A stretch of DNA of 64,000 nucleotides from Bordetella genomosp. 10 (GTDB lineage Bacteria > Pseudomonadota > Gammaproteobacteria > Burkholderiales > Burkholderiaceae_B). The stretch covers positions 124,001-188,000 of the forward strand of contig NZ_NEVM01000005.1 of assembly GCF_002261225.1 (NCBI RefSeq). Direction: 5' to 3'. Numbering within the stretch: the stretch's first letter is position 1; each line of letters begins with the position of its first letter. Shown piece by piece: positions 16,458-25,019 of the stretch. The translations under genes and the position numbers were made by a program. A model generated the notes under the pieces. The model was not told the origin of the DNA. It searched no databases and worked only from the letters and a program-made list of their open reading frames with translations.

Positions 16458-18634
16458 GCGCCGCCTCCCCGTCCAACCCGGCCGCTGCGCAAGGCCTCGA
16501 CGACCTGTTCCTTCGGACCGTCGGCCATGATGCGTCCGGCATCGATGACGATCAGGCGCGTGACCAGGTCGAGCAGCGCCGTGCGGTGCGTGATCAGCAG
16601 CATCGTCTTGTTGGCGCTGGCGCCCGCCAGTTGCGTCTTCAACCGCGTTTCGCTCTGGTGGTCCATATTGCTGCTGGGTTCGTCCATCAGCAGCACGGGC
16701 GGATCGTTGACCAGCGCCCGCGCGACCGCGACCGATTGCCGCTGTCCGCCCGAAAGCGATTCGCCGCGCTCGCCGATCGCCATGTCGAAACCGTCCGGAT
16801 GGACGTTCGCGAACTCGCTCACGCCCGCCACGTCGGCGGCGGCCAGGATGCTGGCGTCATCGGCATAGGGCGCGCCCATGGCGATGTTGTGCTTGAGGCT
16901 GCCGAAGAACAGCGTGGGATCCTGCGGCACGTAGCCGATCGCGCGGCGCAGGTCGGCCGGATCGATCTGGCGCACGTCCACGCCGTCGAGCAGCACCATG
17001 CCCTCCGACGGCTGGTACAGGCCGAGAATCAGCTTCTCCAGCGTGGTCTTGCCCGACCCGACGCGGCCGATGATGCCCAGTCTCTCTCCGGGCGCCAGCT
17101 TGAAGGACACGTTCTTCAGGGCCGGCTGGGCCGCGCCGGGATAGGAAAACGACACGTTGCGGAATTCGATCGCCCCATGGAACACGGGACGATGCAGGAA
17201 CTCGGCCGTCTCCGGCCGCTCGACGGGCAAATTCATATAGCCGTCGATGGAACCCAGCGAGGTCCGCGCGTTCTGGTACTGCATCAACAGCCCGGCGACC
17301 TGGCTCAAGGGCACCAGGCAACGGCTCGAGATCATGGACGCGGCGATGATGCCGCCCATCGAGATCAGGGAATCGTGCGCCAGGAAAACGCCGATGGTCA
17401 CGACGGCGACCGAGACCAGTTGCTGCATGGCCCCCACGAAGCCCACCGTCGAACTGGAGATCAGCTTCAGCTTGCTGCTGATGTTGGCGATGTACTCGGT
17501 CGAGCGTTCCCAATTCCGCTGCACGGCGCCCTGCGCGTTGAGGGTCTTGACCGTCTCGAACCCCACCAGCGCCTCGACCAGCGTCGCGTTGCGCTGGGAC
17601 GATGCCTGGTAGGACGCCATGGTCAGCGTCTCCATGCGGAACTGGGCGGCGAGCGACACCAGCACGATCAGGATGATGCAGACCACGGGCGGGATCAGCA
17701 TCCACGGCGAGATCCATGCCAGCACGAGCAGGAACAGGATCACGAACGGGAAATCGACCAGCGTCGAGATGCTCGCCGACGCGATGAAGTCGCGGATGGA
17801 CTCGAAGGAGCGCAGGTTGGCGGCGAACGAGCCGACCGACACCGGCCGCCCTTCCATCCGCAGGTCCAGCACCCGCTCCATGATCAGGGCCGACAGGCGC
17901 ACGTCGACCTTCTTGCTCGCGCTGTCGATGACGTGCGCGCGCGCCGTCGACAGGATGGTATTGAAGATGACCACGATGGCGATGCCGACGACCAGGACCC
18001 AGAGGGTCTCCAGCGCGTTGTTCGGCACGACCCGGTCATAGACGTTCATCGTGAACAGCGGCATGGCCAGCGCGAAGACGTTGATCAGCACCGCCGCCAC
18101 GATGGCGTCCCGGTAAAGACGCCGGTTCTCGAAGATCACCGACCAGAACCAGTGCCGGCCGCGCACCTTGGAGACTTCCGGCGAGCGCGCGTCGAAGCGG
18201 AACTGGGGCCGGACATAGCAGGCCATCCCCGTATAGTCCCGCGCCAGTTCCTCGGCGGATATCTCCACCGAGCCGGCGCCCAGCTCGGGATGGCTGATCA
18301 GGTATCCGCCGTCGCGGGCTTCCAGCAGCAGGCAGGCCCGCTCGCCATGCAAAAGCAGGATGGCGGGCAGGATGTCCTGCGGAATCTCGGCGAGCGAGCG
18401 CTTCACCACGCGCGCCGACAGGCGCGCGCGGGCCGCCGCGCGCGGCAGCAAGGCCGGCGTCAGGCGATGGTCCACCAGCGGCAGGCCGGCCGAAAGCGCC
18501 TGCGAGGTCGTGGGCGCGCCGTGCACGCGCGCCAGCTCGACCAGGCATTCCAGCAAGGGATCGTCGTGGGTCGAACGCGGGTCCACACGCCACGAATCCA
18601 CCGAGCGGTCAAATAACTTGTCCGTCTTCATCAC
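16454..18634 (-). CDS. lapB: Type I secretion ABC exporter (LapB/HlyB-like)
   Basis: Inner-membrane permease-ATPase that powers one-step export of the RTX adhesin. The 726-aa protein has an N-terminal C39-peptidase-like domain (about 1-135), six membrane helices (about 160-430) and a C-terminal ATPase with Walker A (GRVGSGKTT), signature LSGGQRQ and Walker B (VLLMDEPSS). In the C39-like domain the catalytic Cys position appears to be Pro and the catalytic His is lost, as in HlyB/LapB exporters that do not cleave leader peptides. Two adjacent ATGs (18634, 18631) are possible. The start overlaps the preceding small gene by 26 nt. Confidence 0.95.
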   Translation of the reverse strand: MMKTDKLFDRSVDSWRVDPRSTHDDPLLECLVELARVHGAPTTSQALSAGLPLVDHRLTPALLPRAAARARLSARVVKRSLAEIPQDILPAILLLHGERACLLLEARDGGYLISHPELGAGSVEISAEELARDYTGMACYVRPQFRFDARSPEVSKVRGRHWFWSVIFENRRLYRDAIVAAVLINVFALAMPLFTMNVYDRVVPNNALETLWVLVVGIAIVVIFNTILSTARAHVIDSASKKVDVRLSALIMERVLDLRMEGRPVSVGSFAANLRSFESIRDFIASASISTLVDFPFVILFLLVLAWISPWMLIPPVVCIILIVLVSLAAQFRMETLTMASYQASSQRNATLVEALVGFETVKTLNAQGAVQRNWERSTEYIANISSKLKLISSSTVGFVGAMQQLVSVAVVTIGVFLAHDSLISMGGIIAASMISSRCLVPLSQVAGLLMQYQNARTSLGSIDGYMNLPVERPETAEFLHRPVFHGAIEFRNVSFSYPGAAQPALKNVSFKLAPGERLGIIGRVGSGKTTLEKLILGLYQPSEGMVLLDGVDVRQIDPADLRRAIGYVPQDPTLFFGSLKHNIAMGAPYADDASILAAADVAGVSEFANVHPDGFDMAIGERGESLSGGQRQSVAVARALVNDPPVLLMDEPSSNMDHQSETRLKTQLAGASANKTMLLITHRTALLDLVTRLIVIDAGRIMADGPKEQVVEALRSGRVGRGGGA

Positions 18635-18836
18635 TCAACAAATCCAGATGTTCGGATAATTTTGCTCGGTGCTGCTTGCGCTCGTTGAGCTTGCGTTGCG
18701 CATCAGGCGGTAGATCGGTCAATCGCAATGTGCCATTGGCGATCAAGGTATCGATCAAATCTTCGAGTACTCGGACGAAATCCAGGTCCAGCCTGGAAAA
18801 GCCGTCCGCTCGCTCATCGCTGCCTTGAGTCGCCAT
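18609..18836 (-). CDS. Small charged protein of unknown function in the adhesin secretion operon
   Basis: A 75-aa soluble, charged protein (begins MATQGSDERADGFSRLD) with no signal peptide or membrane helix and probable helical character (VRVLEDLIDTLIANGTLRL). It starts 6 nt after the TolC-type gene's stop, with GGTG just before the ATG, and its end overlaps the start of the ABC exporter gene by 26 nt. This placement supports a real translated gene. I do not recognise the family; an accessory role in secretion or translational coupling is only an inference. Confidence 0.7.
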   Translation of the reverse strand: MATQGSDERADGFSRLDLDFVRVLEDLIDTLIANGTLRLTDLPPDAQRKLNERKQHRAKLSEHLDLLSDEDGQVI

Positions 18837-18842
18837 GGCAGA

Positions 18843-20417
18843 TCACCACTTGGGAGTTGTCCCGCTCTGCGCGGGAGAAGTTTGGGAAGGCTTGCCGCTC
18901 GGCACGAAGTCGGGCGGCGTCGCGCCGTCGTTGTAGATCACCTTGACCGGCTGCAGGCGCGCGGCGTCGGGCACCGTCGAGTTGCACAGCTTGATCACGT
19001 CGTCCGTGACCTCCAGCTTGCCGTTCTCCTCGGGCGTTTCGTCGTTGGCGGGACGCAGGCCCAGGGTGGGCAGCAGCTTGTGCGACAAGGCCAGCCAGCG
19101 GTATTGCGCCACCTGCAGGTCATACAAGGCATTGGTCAGCGCGCGGCGCGACTCGAACAACTCGTTTTCCGTGTCCAGCAAGTCGAGCAAGGTGCGCTGC
19201 CCGATCTGGAACTGCTGGCGATAGGCGTCGCGCACCTTGGTCGTCGACACTTCGTGGTCGCGCAGGTACGGCAAGGCCTGGCGCAGATGCACGATGTTGT
19301 TCCAGGCGATCGCGAGATCCTGTTGAAGGTTGCGGCAGGTGTAGTCGCGCACGTCGCGCGCGGCATAGCTCTGGGCCGCCGTCTGGCGCACGCGCGCCGA
19401 GTCGCCGCCGCCGCGGTACAGGTTGTACGTCATCAGCACCTGCACGTTGGTGCTGCGCGTGTTCTTGTAGTCGGGGCCCGGTTGCGAGGTGTCCGTGCCG
19501 GTCGAGGCCACGAACTCGAACTTGGGCGAGAACGCGCTCTTGGACGACTGGTTGCCGGCCGCGGCGGCCTGCATCAAGGCCTGCTTCGACAGGAACTGCG
19601 GATTGCTGCGCAGCGAATCGTTGAAGTTGGTCGGGTCCTTGGGCAGCTTGTCGTCCAGGCGCGGCGGCGCCGCGAGAACGGGCGGCGCGTCCAGGCCGGT
19701 GACGCGGCGGAAACGGGCCGTCACGTCATTCAGGTTGGCGTTCTCGGTCATCAGGTTGGTCTGCGCCAACGCCAGGCGGCCGCTGGCCTGCTCCAGGTCC
19801 ACGCGCCGGCCCACGCCCGAATCCGCCCGCTCGCGAATCTGCTTCAGGGTTTCGTTGTGCAGGCTGTAGTTCTGGCGCGCGAGCATTTCCAGATCGCGAT
19901 AGCGCTCGAGATCCAGGTAGGCCTGCGTGGCGCTGAAGGCCGTGTCGTCGCTGGTGGCGAGCAGGTCGTAGAAGCGGGAGAGCTTTTCGAAGCCCGATTG
20001 CTTCACGTCGTTGCTGGTGCGGAAGCCATCGAACAGCAACTGGCGCAGTTCGACGGTATAGCCGGGCCGGTTCCAACTGGCGTTGCCTTCGCCCGGCAAA
20101 TGGCTCTGCCACTCGTGGCCGTACCAGCCCTGCGCGTTCACTTGCGGCAGAAAGCCGGCGCGCACCACGTTCTGGCCTTCCAGCGAAGAGCGGAAGTCGT
20201 TGTAGCGGGCCTGGATCTCGGGGTTCGTCAGCAGCGTCTGCTCGACGATCTGGTTCAAGGTGGCGGCGTTCTTGCCCTCGGTCGCTTGCGCAACGGGCCG
20301 CGATAAAGGCGCGTTGGGGGCTGCCTTGGTGGTTCCCTGGCTGGGCTGGGCAAGCAGACTGACGGGAATCGCGGCTGCAACAAGTGCAACTACATGCTTC
20401 AAACGAAACGAGGTCAT
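18843..20417 (-). CDS. lapE: TolC-family outer-membrane channel (LapE-like)
   Basis: Outer-membrane exit duct for the type I secretion machine. I choose the ATG at 20417, 68 codons inside the longest frame: GGAAAGG lies directly upstream and the protein then begins with a signal peptide (MTSFRLKHVVALVAAAIPVS). The 524-aa mature-type sequence carries two outer-membrane efflux repeats (for example LNQIVEQTLLTNPEIQARYND and the coiled-coil SYAARDVRDYTCRNLQQDL, each quoted in part), typical of TolC/LapE. The C-terminal tail is rich in Pro/Ser/Thr. It is the first gene of the minus-strand secretion operon. Confidence 0.93.
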   Translation of the reverse strand: MTSFRLKHVVALVAAAIPVSLLAQPSQGTTKAAPNAPLSRPVAQATEGKNAATLNQIVEQTLLTNPEIQARYNDFRSSLEGQNVVRAGFLPQVNAQGWYGHEWQSHLPGEGNASWNRPGYTVELRQLLFDGFRTSNDVKQSGFEKLSRFYDLLATSDDTAFSATQAYLDLERYRDLEMLARQNYSLHNETLKQIRERADSGVGRRVDLEQASGRLALAQTNLMTENANLNDVTARFRRVTGLDAPPVLAAPPRLDDKLPKDPTNFNDSLRSNPQFLSKQALMQAAAAGNQSSKSAFSPKFEFVASTGTDTSQPGPDYKNTRSTNVQVLMTYNLYRGGGDSARVRQTAAQSYAARDVRDYTCRNLQQDLAIAWNNIVHLRQALPYLRDHEVSTTKVRDAYRQQFQIGQRTLLDLLDTENELFESRRALTNALYDLQVAQYRWLALSHKLLPTLGLRPANDETPEENGKLEVTDDVIKLCNSTVPDAARLQPVKVIYNDGATPPDFVPSGKPSQTSPAQSGTTPKW

Positions 20418-20989
20418 AACCTTTCCGAAGTGCGTGTCGTAGTTAAGTAACGGCTGATTTCCCGGCTGTAATACCTTCCGTCTCCGCATCCGCCTCAACG
20501 TTGAAACGCACGTCTTTACGTCATTTGCGGCCGATGAACCAGCATCGAAGTGAACTGCGGCGAGATTGTCGATGCGGTGGCCGTGACTATCAACTCCACA
20601 AAAATGCCCTTTATTGCGCAATATTTCTGATATTTATGAATTACAGAACGCAACTTGCACACCATTCAGATACATAAGAGTGTCAGGTTATGTAATTTGT
20701 TCCCTCGAAACGCCAACTTTTCTCCTATTGACATAGGGCGGGGCTCATGAGGAAGGATACGCATATTGCCTTGATTTCTTAGATTTGCAAGAGAACAACA
20801 CAACAAAACAAAAAGTTGCTACGTTGTTGCTTCGTTCCAACGTTGGAAATGTATCAGCGCCGGGTAACCATTACGGGCGTGGCGGCCAGGTCGGCCAGGT
20901 GGGCCATGCCCGCCAGGCAAGGAATGCAAATCGTTTATCGTCTGCCATTGCGGTACCGCGTCGACGCGACGAGACAACCTGGAGCTCGC
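20418..20989. other. Divergent intergenic region between lapE and the 282-aa protein gene
   Basis: A 572-bp stretch with no convincing gene. It is visibly AT-richer than its surroundings, especially 20590-20850, and separates divergent genes, so it should hold both promoters. It contains the inverted repeat listed separately and a short palindrome CCTAT-TGAC-ATAGG (20724-20737) overlapping a TTGACA. I see no good -10 for that TTGACA. Confidence 0.6.
20625..20648. promoter_or_regulatory. Imperfect 24-bp inverted repeat upstream of the secretion operon
   Basis: TTCTGATATT and AATTACAGAA flank TATG; the arms match at 8 of 10 positions. It lies about 210 nt upstream of lapE in the AT-rich intergenic region, so it is a candidate regulator site for either divergent gene. 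Confidence 0.4.
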
Positions 20990-21838
20990 ATGGCAAATCG
21001 ATCGTATCTTTACAGCCTCGACAATCGGCCGGCGTCCTATGAGGACCGGCCGGAAACGATACGCGGCCTGTCGGAATGGCCGTATGACGTGCCTTTCATG
21101 TACCGCTTGCTGATGTCGGCCGATCCGCGGATCTGCAGCACCTTGATCTCGGATGGCCTGGACGGTTCGAAGACGCCCTTGCACGCCATCAGCGCGCCTT
21201 TCGACGAGGGACTGGAACGGGTAAGGCGTTTCGTGGCTGTCGTGAAGACGCTGATCGCCGAGCCCGAGGCGGGGCGCACGGCGGAGACGCGGGAGGAAAG
21301 CGGCAAGCCCACGCTCGCGGCCCGGATGCGGCAGTGGCTGGGCCTGTCTTCCGCGTCCGCCGCGCAACCGGCGCCGGCCGCCGCGCCTTCATCGCCCGAG
21401 ACGGCGCCCGCCGCCATCGAACACCTGCCCGCGTGGCTGGATGAAACCGTCGCCTTCCTCGAAGCGCACCGCGATCGCTACCTGCTGCTCGAAACGATAG
21501 AACTGGACATCATGAGCGAGAGCGATCCGGATGCCTTGCGGGCCATGGTCGAGGCGGAAATAGAACGCTGCCGGCGCGTAGGCGAAGGCTACGCGGCGCT
21601 GCCGGACGACGTCGCCGAGGCCGCACGAGTGCTGCGCCGGGCCGCCGCGGCGCCCTCTCCCGCGCCGCTCGACGTCTTCCACGGCCTGCGCTTCGACGAC
21701 GCTTGCGACCACGCGCGTTCCGGCCACACGGAATATCCGCTGGGACTCGAATGGACGGACGTGCTGTACTTCCAGTTGTCCAATCGCGAGGAATTCGAAG
21801 CGGCGAAGCGGCAGCCGCCGGAATCGGAATCGGATTGA
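20990..21838 (+). CDS. Conserved-looking cytoplasmic protein of unknown function (282 aa)
   Basis: I choose the ATG at 20990 because GGAG lies 5 nt upstream; the longer frame to 20816 has no comparable signal. The protein begins MANRSYLYSLDNRP and contains a Trp/Tyr-rich N-terminal segment (ETIRGLSEWPYDVPFMYRLL), an Ala/Pro/Ser linker near residues 120-140, and an acidic helical second half (about 145-215). There is no signal peptide or membrane helix. I do not recognise a function. It is divergent from the adhesin secretion operon and convergent with the tRNA-Ala gene. Confidence 0.75.
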   Translation: MANRSYLYSLDNRPASYEDRPETIRGLSEWPYDVPFMYRLLMSADPRICSTLISDGLDGSKTPLHAISAPFDEGLERVRRFVAVVKTLIAEPEAGRTAETREESGKPTLAARMRQWLGLSSASAAQPAPAAAPSSPETAPAAIEHLPAWLDETVAFLEAHRDRYLLLETIELDIMSESDPDALRAMVEAEIERCRRVGEGYAALPDDVAEAARVLRRAAAAPSPAPLDVFHGLRFDDACDHARSGHTEYPLGLEWTDVLYFQLSNREEFEAAKRQPPESESD

Positions 21839-21877
21839 AGCCGTGGCTGGCTGGCCGTGACCGTGGCCGGCCGCGGC

Positions 21878-21913
21878 AATAAAAAACCCCGCAAACCAAT
21901 GATTTGCAGGGTT
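21878..21913 (-). terminator. Intrinsic terminator after tRNA-Ala
   Basis: On the minus strand AACCCTGCAAA pairs with TTTGCGGGGTT (21903-21913 with 21885-21895) around a short loop and is followed by six T residues. It lies 35 nt past the tRNA 3' end. Transcripts from the convergent 282-aa gene would also meet the hairpin but without a T-run. Confidence 0.85.
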
Positions 21914-21948
21914 CTTCCGGGCTTCCCGAATCTCTCCGGAAAGGATCT

Positions 21949-22024
<76 letters not shown>

Positions 22025-22076
22025 ACACGCAAGACCGCAACTATACCATAAAAATCCGGAAAGATATCTCGCCTCG

Positions 22077-22802
22077 TCACGCCTGGGGCTTGTCGGCATG
22101 CCCCGCGCGCGTCAGGGCCTCCAGCCGCTCGGGCCGCAATACGCGCAGCATGCCGCGGCCGTCCGAGATGTACCCCTCCCGGCGCCACTTCGCGAAGATG
22201 CGGCTCAGCGTCTCGGCGCGCATGCCCAGCTTCACCGCGATCTGCGAATGCGTCAACGGCAGGTTGATGGGCTGGTTCGCCTTGGGCCTGCCGGCGCGCA
22301 GCACGTATTCGGCCAGGCGCTCCTCGGCCGAACTCGACGTGAGCCAGTCGATCTGGTCGGTGTGATGGCGAACCAAGTTGGCCGCGTGCCGCAGCAAGCG
22401 GCCCGCCAGGCCCGCGTGCTCGCCGCATAGCCGGCGCAGCGCGGCGCCGTTCAACAGGCAGGCGGCGCCCGCCTCGATGGCGCGGGCGCAGTGCAAGTGC
22501 CGCGGCGTCGCCTCGAACAGGTTGAGCACCGACAGGAAGCCGCCCGGCCCCACGTGGCCGAATACCTTGTCGCCCCCCTCCGGCGTATAGCGCAGGCCTT
22601 GCAGCTTGCCGTGGCACACCAGCAGGCACGAGGTCGCTTCCTGCCCTTCCGAAAGCAGCATGTCGCCCGGCTCGAACTCCACCCAGCGGCTGCATCGCGC
22701 CAGCCCGGCCAGCGCAGCGTCGTCCACGTCGCCGAACCACTCGTGCGCGCGCAGCGCCAAGACGATCCGCAGCGGCTCCGGAAGCGAATTGACTTTAGTC
22801 AT
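22077..22802 (-). CDS. Crp/Fnr-family transcriptional regulator
   Basis: The 241-aa protein has an N-terminal cyclic-nucleotide-binding-type beta-roll (about 20-140, for example FEPGDMLLSEGQEATSCLLV), a dimerisation helix, and a C-terminal winged HTH (about 180-225, THSQIAVKLGMRAETLSRIF). It lacks the N-terminal Cys cluster that carries the 4Fe-4S centre in Fnr, so direct oxygen sensing by that route is unlikely. It is divergent from the metal-complex uptake cassette with only 68 bp between the starts, so it may control it. The effector is unknown. Confidence 0.9.
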   Translation of the reverse strand: MTKVNSLPEPLRIVLALRAHEWFGDVDDAALAGLARCSRWVEFEPGDMLLSEGQEATSCLLVCHGKLQGLRYTPEGGDKVFGHVGPGGFLSVLNLFEATPRHLHCARAIEAGAACLLNGAALRRLCGEHAGLAGRLLRHAANLVRHHTDQIDWLTSSSAEERLAEYVLRAGRPKANQPINLPLTHSQIAVKLGMRAETLSRIFAKWRREGYISDGRGMLRVLRPERLEALTRAGHADKPQA

Positions 22803-22832
22803 TTGGATTCGTGCGCCACATTCCTAGACTTA

Positions 22833-22849
22833 TTAAGAGTAATTCTTAT
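22833..22849. promoter_or_regulatory. Inverted repeat in the crp/uptake divergent promoter, Fur-box-like
   Basis: TAAGA-GTAAT-TCTTA (22834-22848) is a perfect inverted repeat in the 68-bp divergent gap. The surrounding 19 bp match a Fur-type sequence (ATGAGAATTATTCTCATTT) at 14 positions by eye, but match the 7-1-7 Fur consensus less well. It could bind Fur or the divergent Crp/Fnr protein. Confidence 0.45.
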
Positions 22850-22870
22850 TTTCAATAATCTCAAACACGC

Positions 22871-23959
22871 ATGTCTTCTTCCTGGTTCCGCTGCGCGGCG
22901 CGGCACACGCTCGCGCCGATGCTCGCCCTTCTTCCCGTCCTGGCCGCCGCGCAGGCGAATCCCGTCTCGTTCCGCGACATGCTGGGCAATACCGTCACGC
23001 TGGCCGGGCCCGCCCAGCGCGCCGTGACGCTGCCCATGCCGGCCGGCTCGCTGCTGATGTCGCTGGACCGCGGCCCCGCCCACCTGGCCGGCATGCATCC
23101 GAATGCCCATACCTACCTGGCGCGCAGCGTACTGGCCAAGGCGTTTCCCGCCTCGGTCTCGGTGCGCGCCGACATCACGCGCTCCGGTTTCGCGCCCAAC
23201 ATCGAAACCCTGCTGGAGATCCGGCCCGACATCGTCTGGCAATGGGGGCACATGGGCGACGAACTGCTCGCGCCGCTGCGCGACGCGGGCCTGACCGCCG
23301 CCGCCCTGGTCTACGGCAGCGAGGACCGCACCCGCGAATGGATACGCATCATCGGCCATTCGCTGGGGCAGGACGCCCGCGCGCGGGCGCAATTGCAATG
23401 GCGCGACACGGTCCATGCCGAGATCGCCCGGGCCACCGGCGCCTTGCGCGCCGACCAGCGGCCCGGCGTGCTGTACCTGTCCCGATATGCGCCCCAATAC
23501 CGCACCGCCGGCGCCGGCACGAATTTCGAACACGACGTCGCGCTGGCCGGCGGGCGCAACGTGGCCGCGGCCGTTGCCGGGGCGCAGGCGGTGAACATCG
23601 AGCAGATCATGGCCTGGGCGCCGGACGTGATCCTGGTCGGCAACTTCGATCCCGGACTGACGCCGCGGGTGCTGTACGACGATCCGCTGTTCGCCGGCTT
23701 GCCGGCGGTGCGCAACCACCGCGTCTACCAGATTCCCGCGGGCGGCTACCTGTGGGACCCGCCGAGCCAGGAAAGCCCCTTGTACTGGCAATGGCTGGGC
23801 CTGCTGCTGCATCCCGAGCTGTTCGACTGGCCGCTGCGCGAGCGCATCGTCCAGGCCTACGGCGAACTGTACGGCTACACCCCCGACGCGGGCGACATCG
23901 ACCGGATCCTGCGCGTGCGGGACAACCAGGAGGCCCGTGGCTATGACCGCCTGCGTTGA
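22871..23959 (+). CDS. Periplasmic metal-complex/siderophore-type binding protein (TroA fold)
   Basis: Solute-binding component of a FecBCD/BtuFCD-type importer. The 362-aa protein has an N-terminal signal peptide (to about AAAQA, residue 29), then the class III binding fold: an N-terminal lobe (MLGNTVTLAGPAQRAVTLP), IRPDIVWQWGHMGDELLAPL for the ligand-facing loop, and a C-terminal lobe (MAWAPDVILVGNFDPGL). No strong ribosome-binding site precedes the ATG. The 3' end overlaps the start region of the permease gene. The ligand (ferric siderophore, haem, cobalamin or another chelate) cannot be told from sequence. Confidence 0.88.
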   Translation: MSSSWFRCAARHTLAPMLALLPVLAAAQANPVSFRDMLGNTVTLAGPAQRAVTLPMPAGSLLMSLDRGPAHLAGMHPNAHTYLARSVLAKAFPASVSVRADITRSGFAPNIETLLEIRPDIVWQWGHMGDELLAPLRDAGLTAAALVYGSEDRTREWIRIIGHSLGQDARARAQLQWRDTVHAEIARATGALRADQRPGVLYLSRYAPQYRTAGAGTNFEHDVALAGGRNVAAAVAGAQAVNIEQIMAWAPDVILVGNFDPGLTPRVLYDDPLFAGLPAVRNHRVYQIPAGGYLWDPPSQESPLYWQWLGLLLHPELFDWPLRERIVQAYGELYGYTPDAGDIDRILRVRDNQEARGYDRLR

Positions 23960-25019
23960 ACCCCGAAGCGGCTGGGCGGACACGCCGCGGCGCGCCAGGC
24001 GCGCATGGCCCTGGCTGCTGATGGGCCTGGCCCTGCCCCTCTCGCTGCTGGCCGCGCTGTGCGTGGGCCGCTATCCCCTGCCCTTGCCGCACGCCGGCAG
24101 CATATTGGCGGGACTGGCGCTGCCCGAATGGGCCCGCGGCTGGCTGCCCGTGGCCAGCGCGACCGAGCATCGCGTCATCGAGCAGGTCCGGCTGCCGCGC
24201 GCGCTGCTGGCGCTCCTCGCCGGGTCCAGCCTGGCGACGTGCGGCGCGGCGCTGCAAGGCGCCTTCCGCAATCCGCTGGTGGGACCGCAGATCCTGGGCA
24301 TTTCCTCGGGCGCGGCCTTCGGCGGCTGCATGGCCATCCTGCTGGTGCCGTCGCTGCCGGCCACGCTGGCGCTGGCCTTCGCCGGCGGCCTGCTGGCGGT
24401 GTCCATCGTCTATGCGCTGAGCCGCTCGCAAGGCCGGTCCACCCTGTTGATGCTGGTCCTGGCGGGCGTGGTGACGGGCGCCTTCTTTTCCGCGCTGATT
24501 TCGCTGGCGACCTATTTCGCCGATCCCAACGACAGCCTGCCGTCCATCGTGTTCTGGTTGATGGGCAGTTTCGCTACCGCGTCATATACGAAGCTGGCGG
24601 CGGCCGCGCCGCCCATCCTGGCGGGCATGGCCCTGCTGTGCCTGCTGCGCTTCCGCATCAACGTGCTGTCGCTGGGCGACGAACAGGCCGCCGCGCTGGG
24701 CATCGCCGTGGAGCCGCTGCGCTGGACGCTGCTGGGCTGCGTCACGCTGGTCGTGTCGGCCAGCGTGGCGGTCTCCGGCACGGTGGGCTGGGTGGGACTG
24801 GTGGTGCCGCACATCGCGCGCATGCTGGTCGGCCCCGACCATCGCGTCCTGCTGCCGGCCAGCGCGCTGCTGGGCGGCAGCTACATGCTGTGGGTGGACA
24901 CGGCGGCGCGCAGCGTCACCAGCGCCGAGATCCCGCTGGGCGTGATCACCGCGCTGATCGGCGCGCCTATCTTCGCCTGGCTACTGCGGCGCGCGCAGAC
25001 ACGGGGGAACGCGGCATGA
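23943..25019 (+). CDS. FecCD-family ABC transporter permease
   Basis: Membrane subunit of the metal-complex importer, 358 aa with about nine to ten hydrophobic segments and family motifs (LPRALLALLAGSSLATCGAA, FRNPLVGPQILGISSGAAFG, GTVGWVGLVVPHIARMLVGP). I prefer the ATG at 23943 because AGGAGG lies 9 nt upstream; the GTG at 23937 leaves only 3 nt. It overlaps the end of the binding-protein gene by 17 nt and its own stop overlaps the ATPase start (ATGA). Confidence 0.93.
   Translation: MTACVEPRSGWADTPRRARRAWPWLLMGLALPLSLLAALCVGRYPLPLPHAGSILAGLALPEWARGWLPVASATEHRVIEQVRLPRALLALLAGSSLATCGAALQGAFRNPLVGPQILGISSGAAFGGCMAILLVPSLPATLALAFAGGLLAVSIVYALSRSQGRSTLLMLVLAGVVTGAFFSALISLATYFADPNDSLPSIVFWLMGSFATASYTKLAAAAPPILAGMALLCLLRFRINVLSLGDEQAAALGIAVEPLRWTLLGCVTLVVSASVAVSGTVGWVGLVVPHIARMLVGPDHRVLLPASALLGGSYMLWVDTAARSVTSAEIPLGVITALIGAPIFAWLLRRAQTRGNAA

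Noticed and set aside
20728-20733. TTGACA as a plus-strand -35 box
   Set aside because: No convincing -10 lies 16-18 nt downstream; the sequence is better described as part of the CCTAT-TGAC-ATAGG palindrome.
22077-22802. Crp/Fnr protein as an oxygen-sensing Fnr
   Set aside because: The N-terminal Cys cluster needed for the 4Fe-4S centre is absent.
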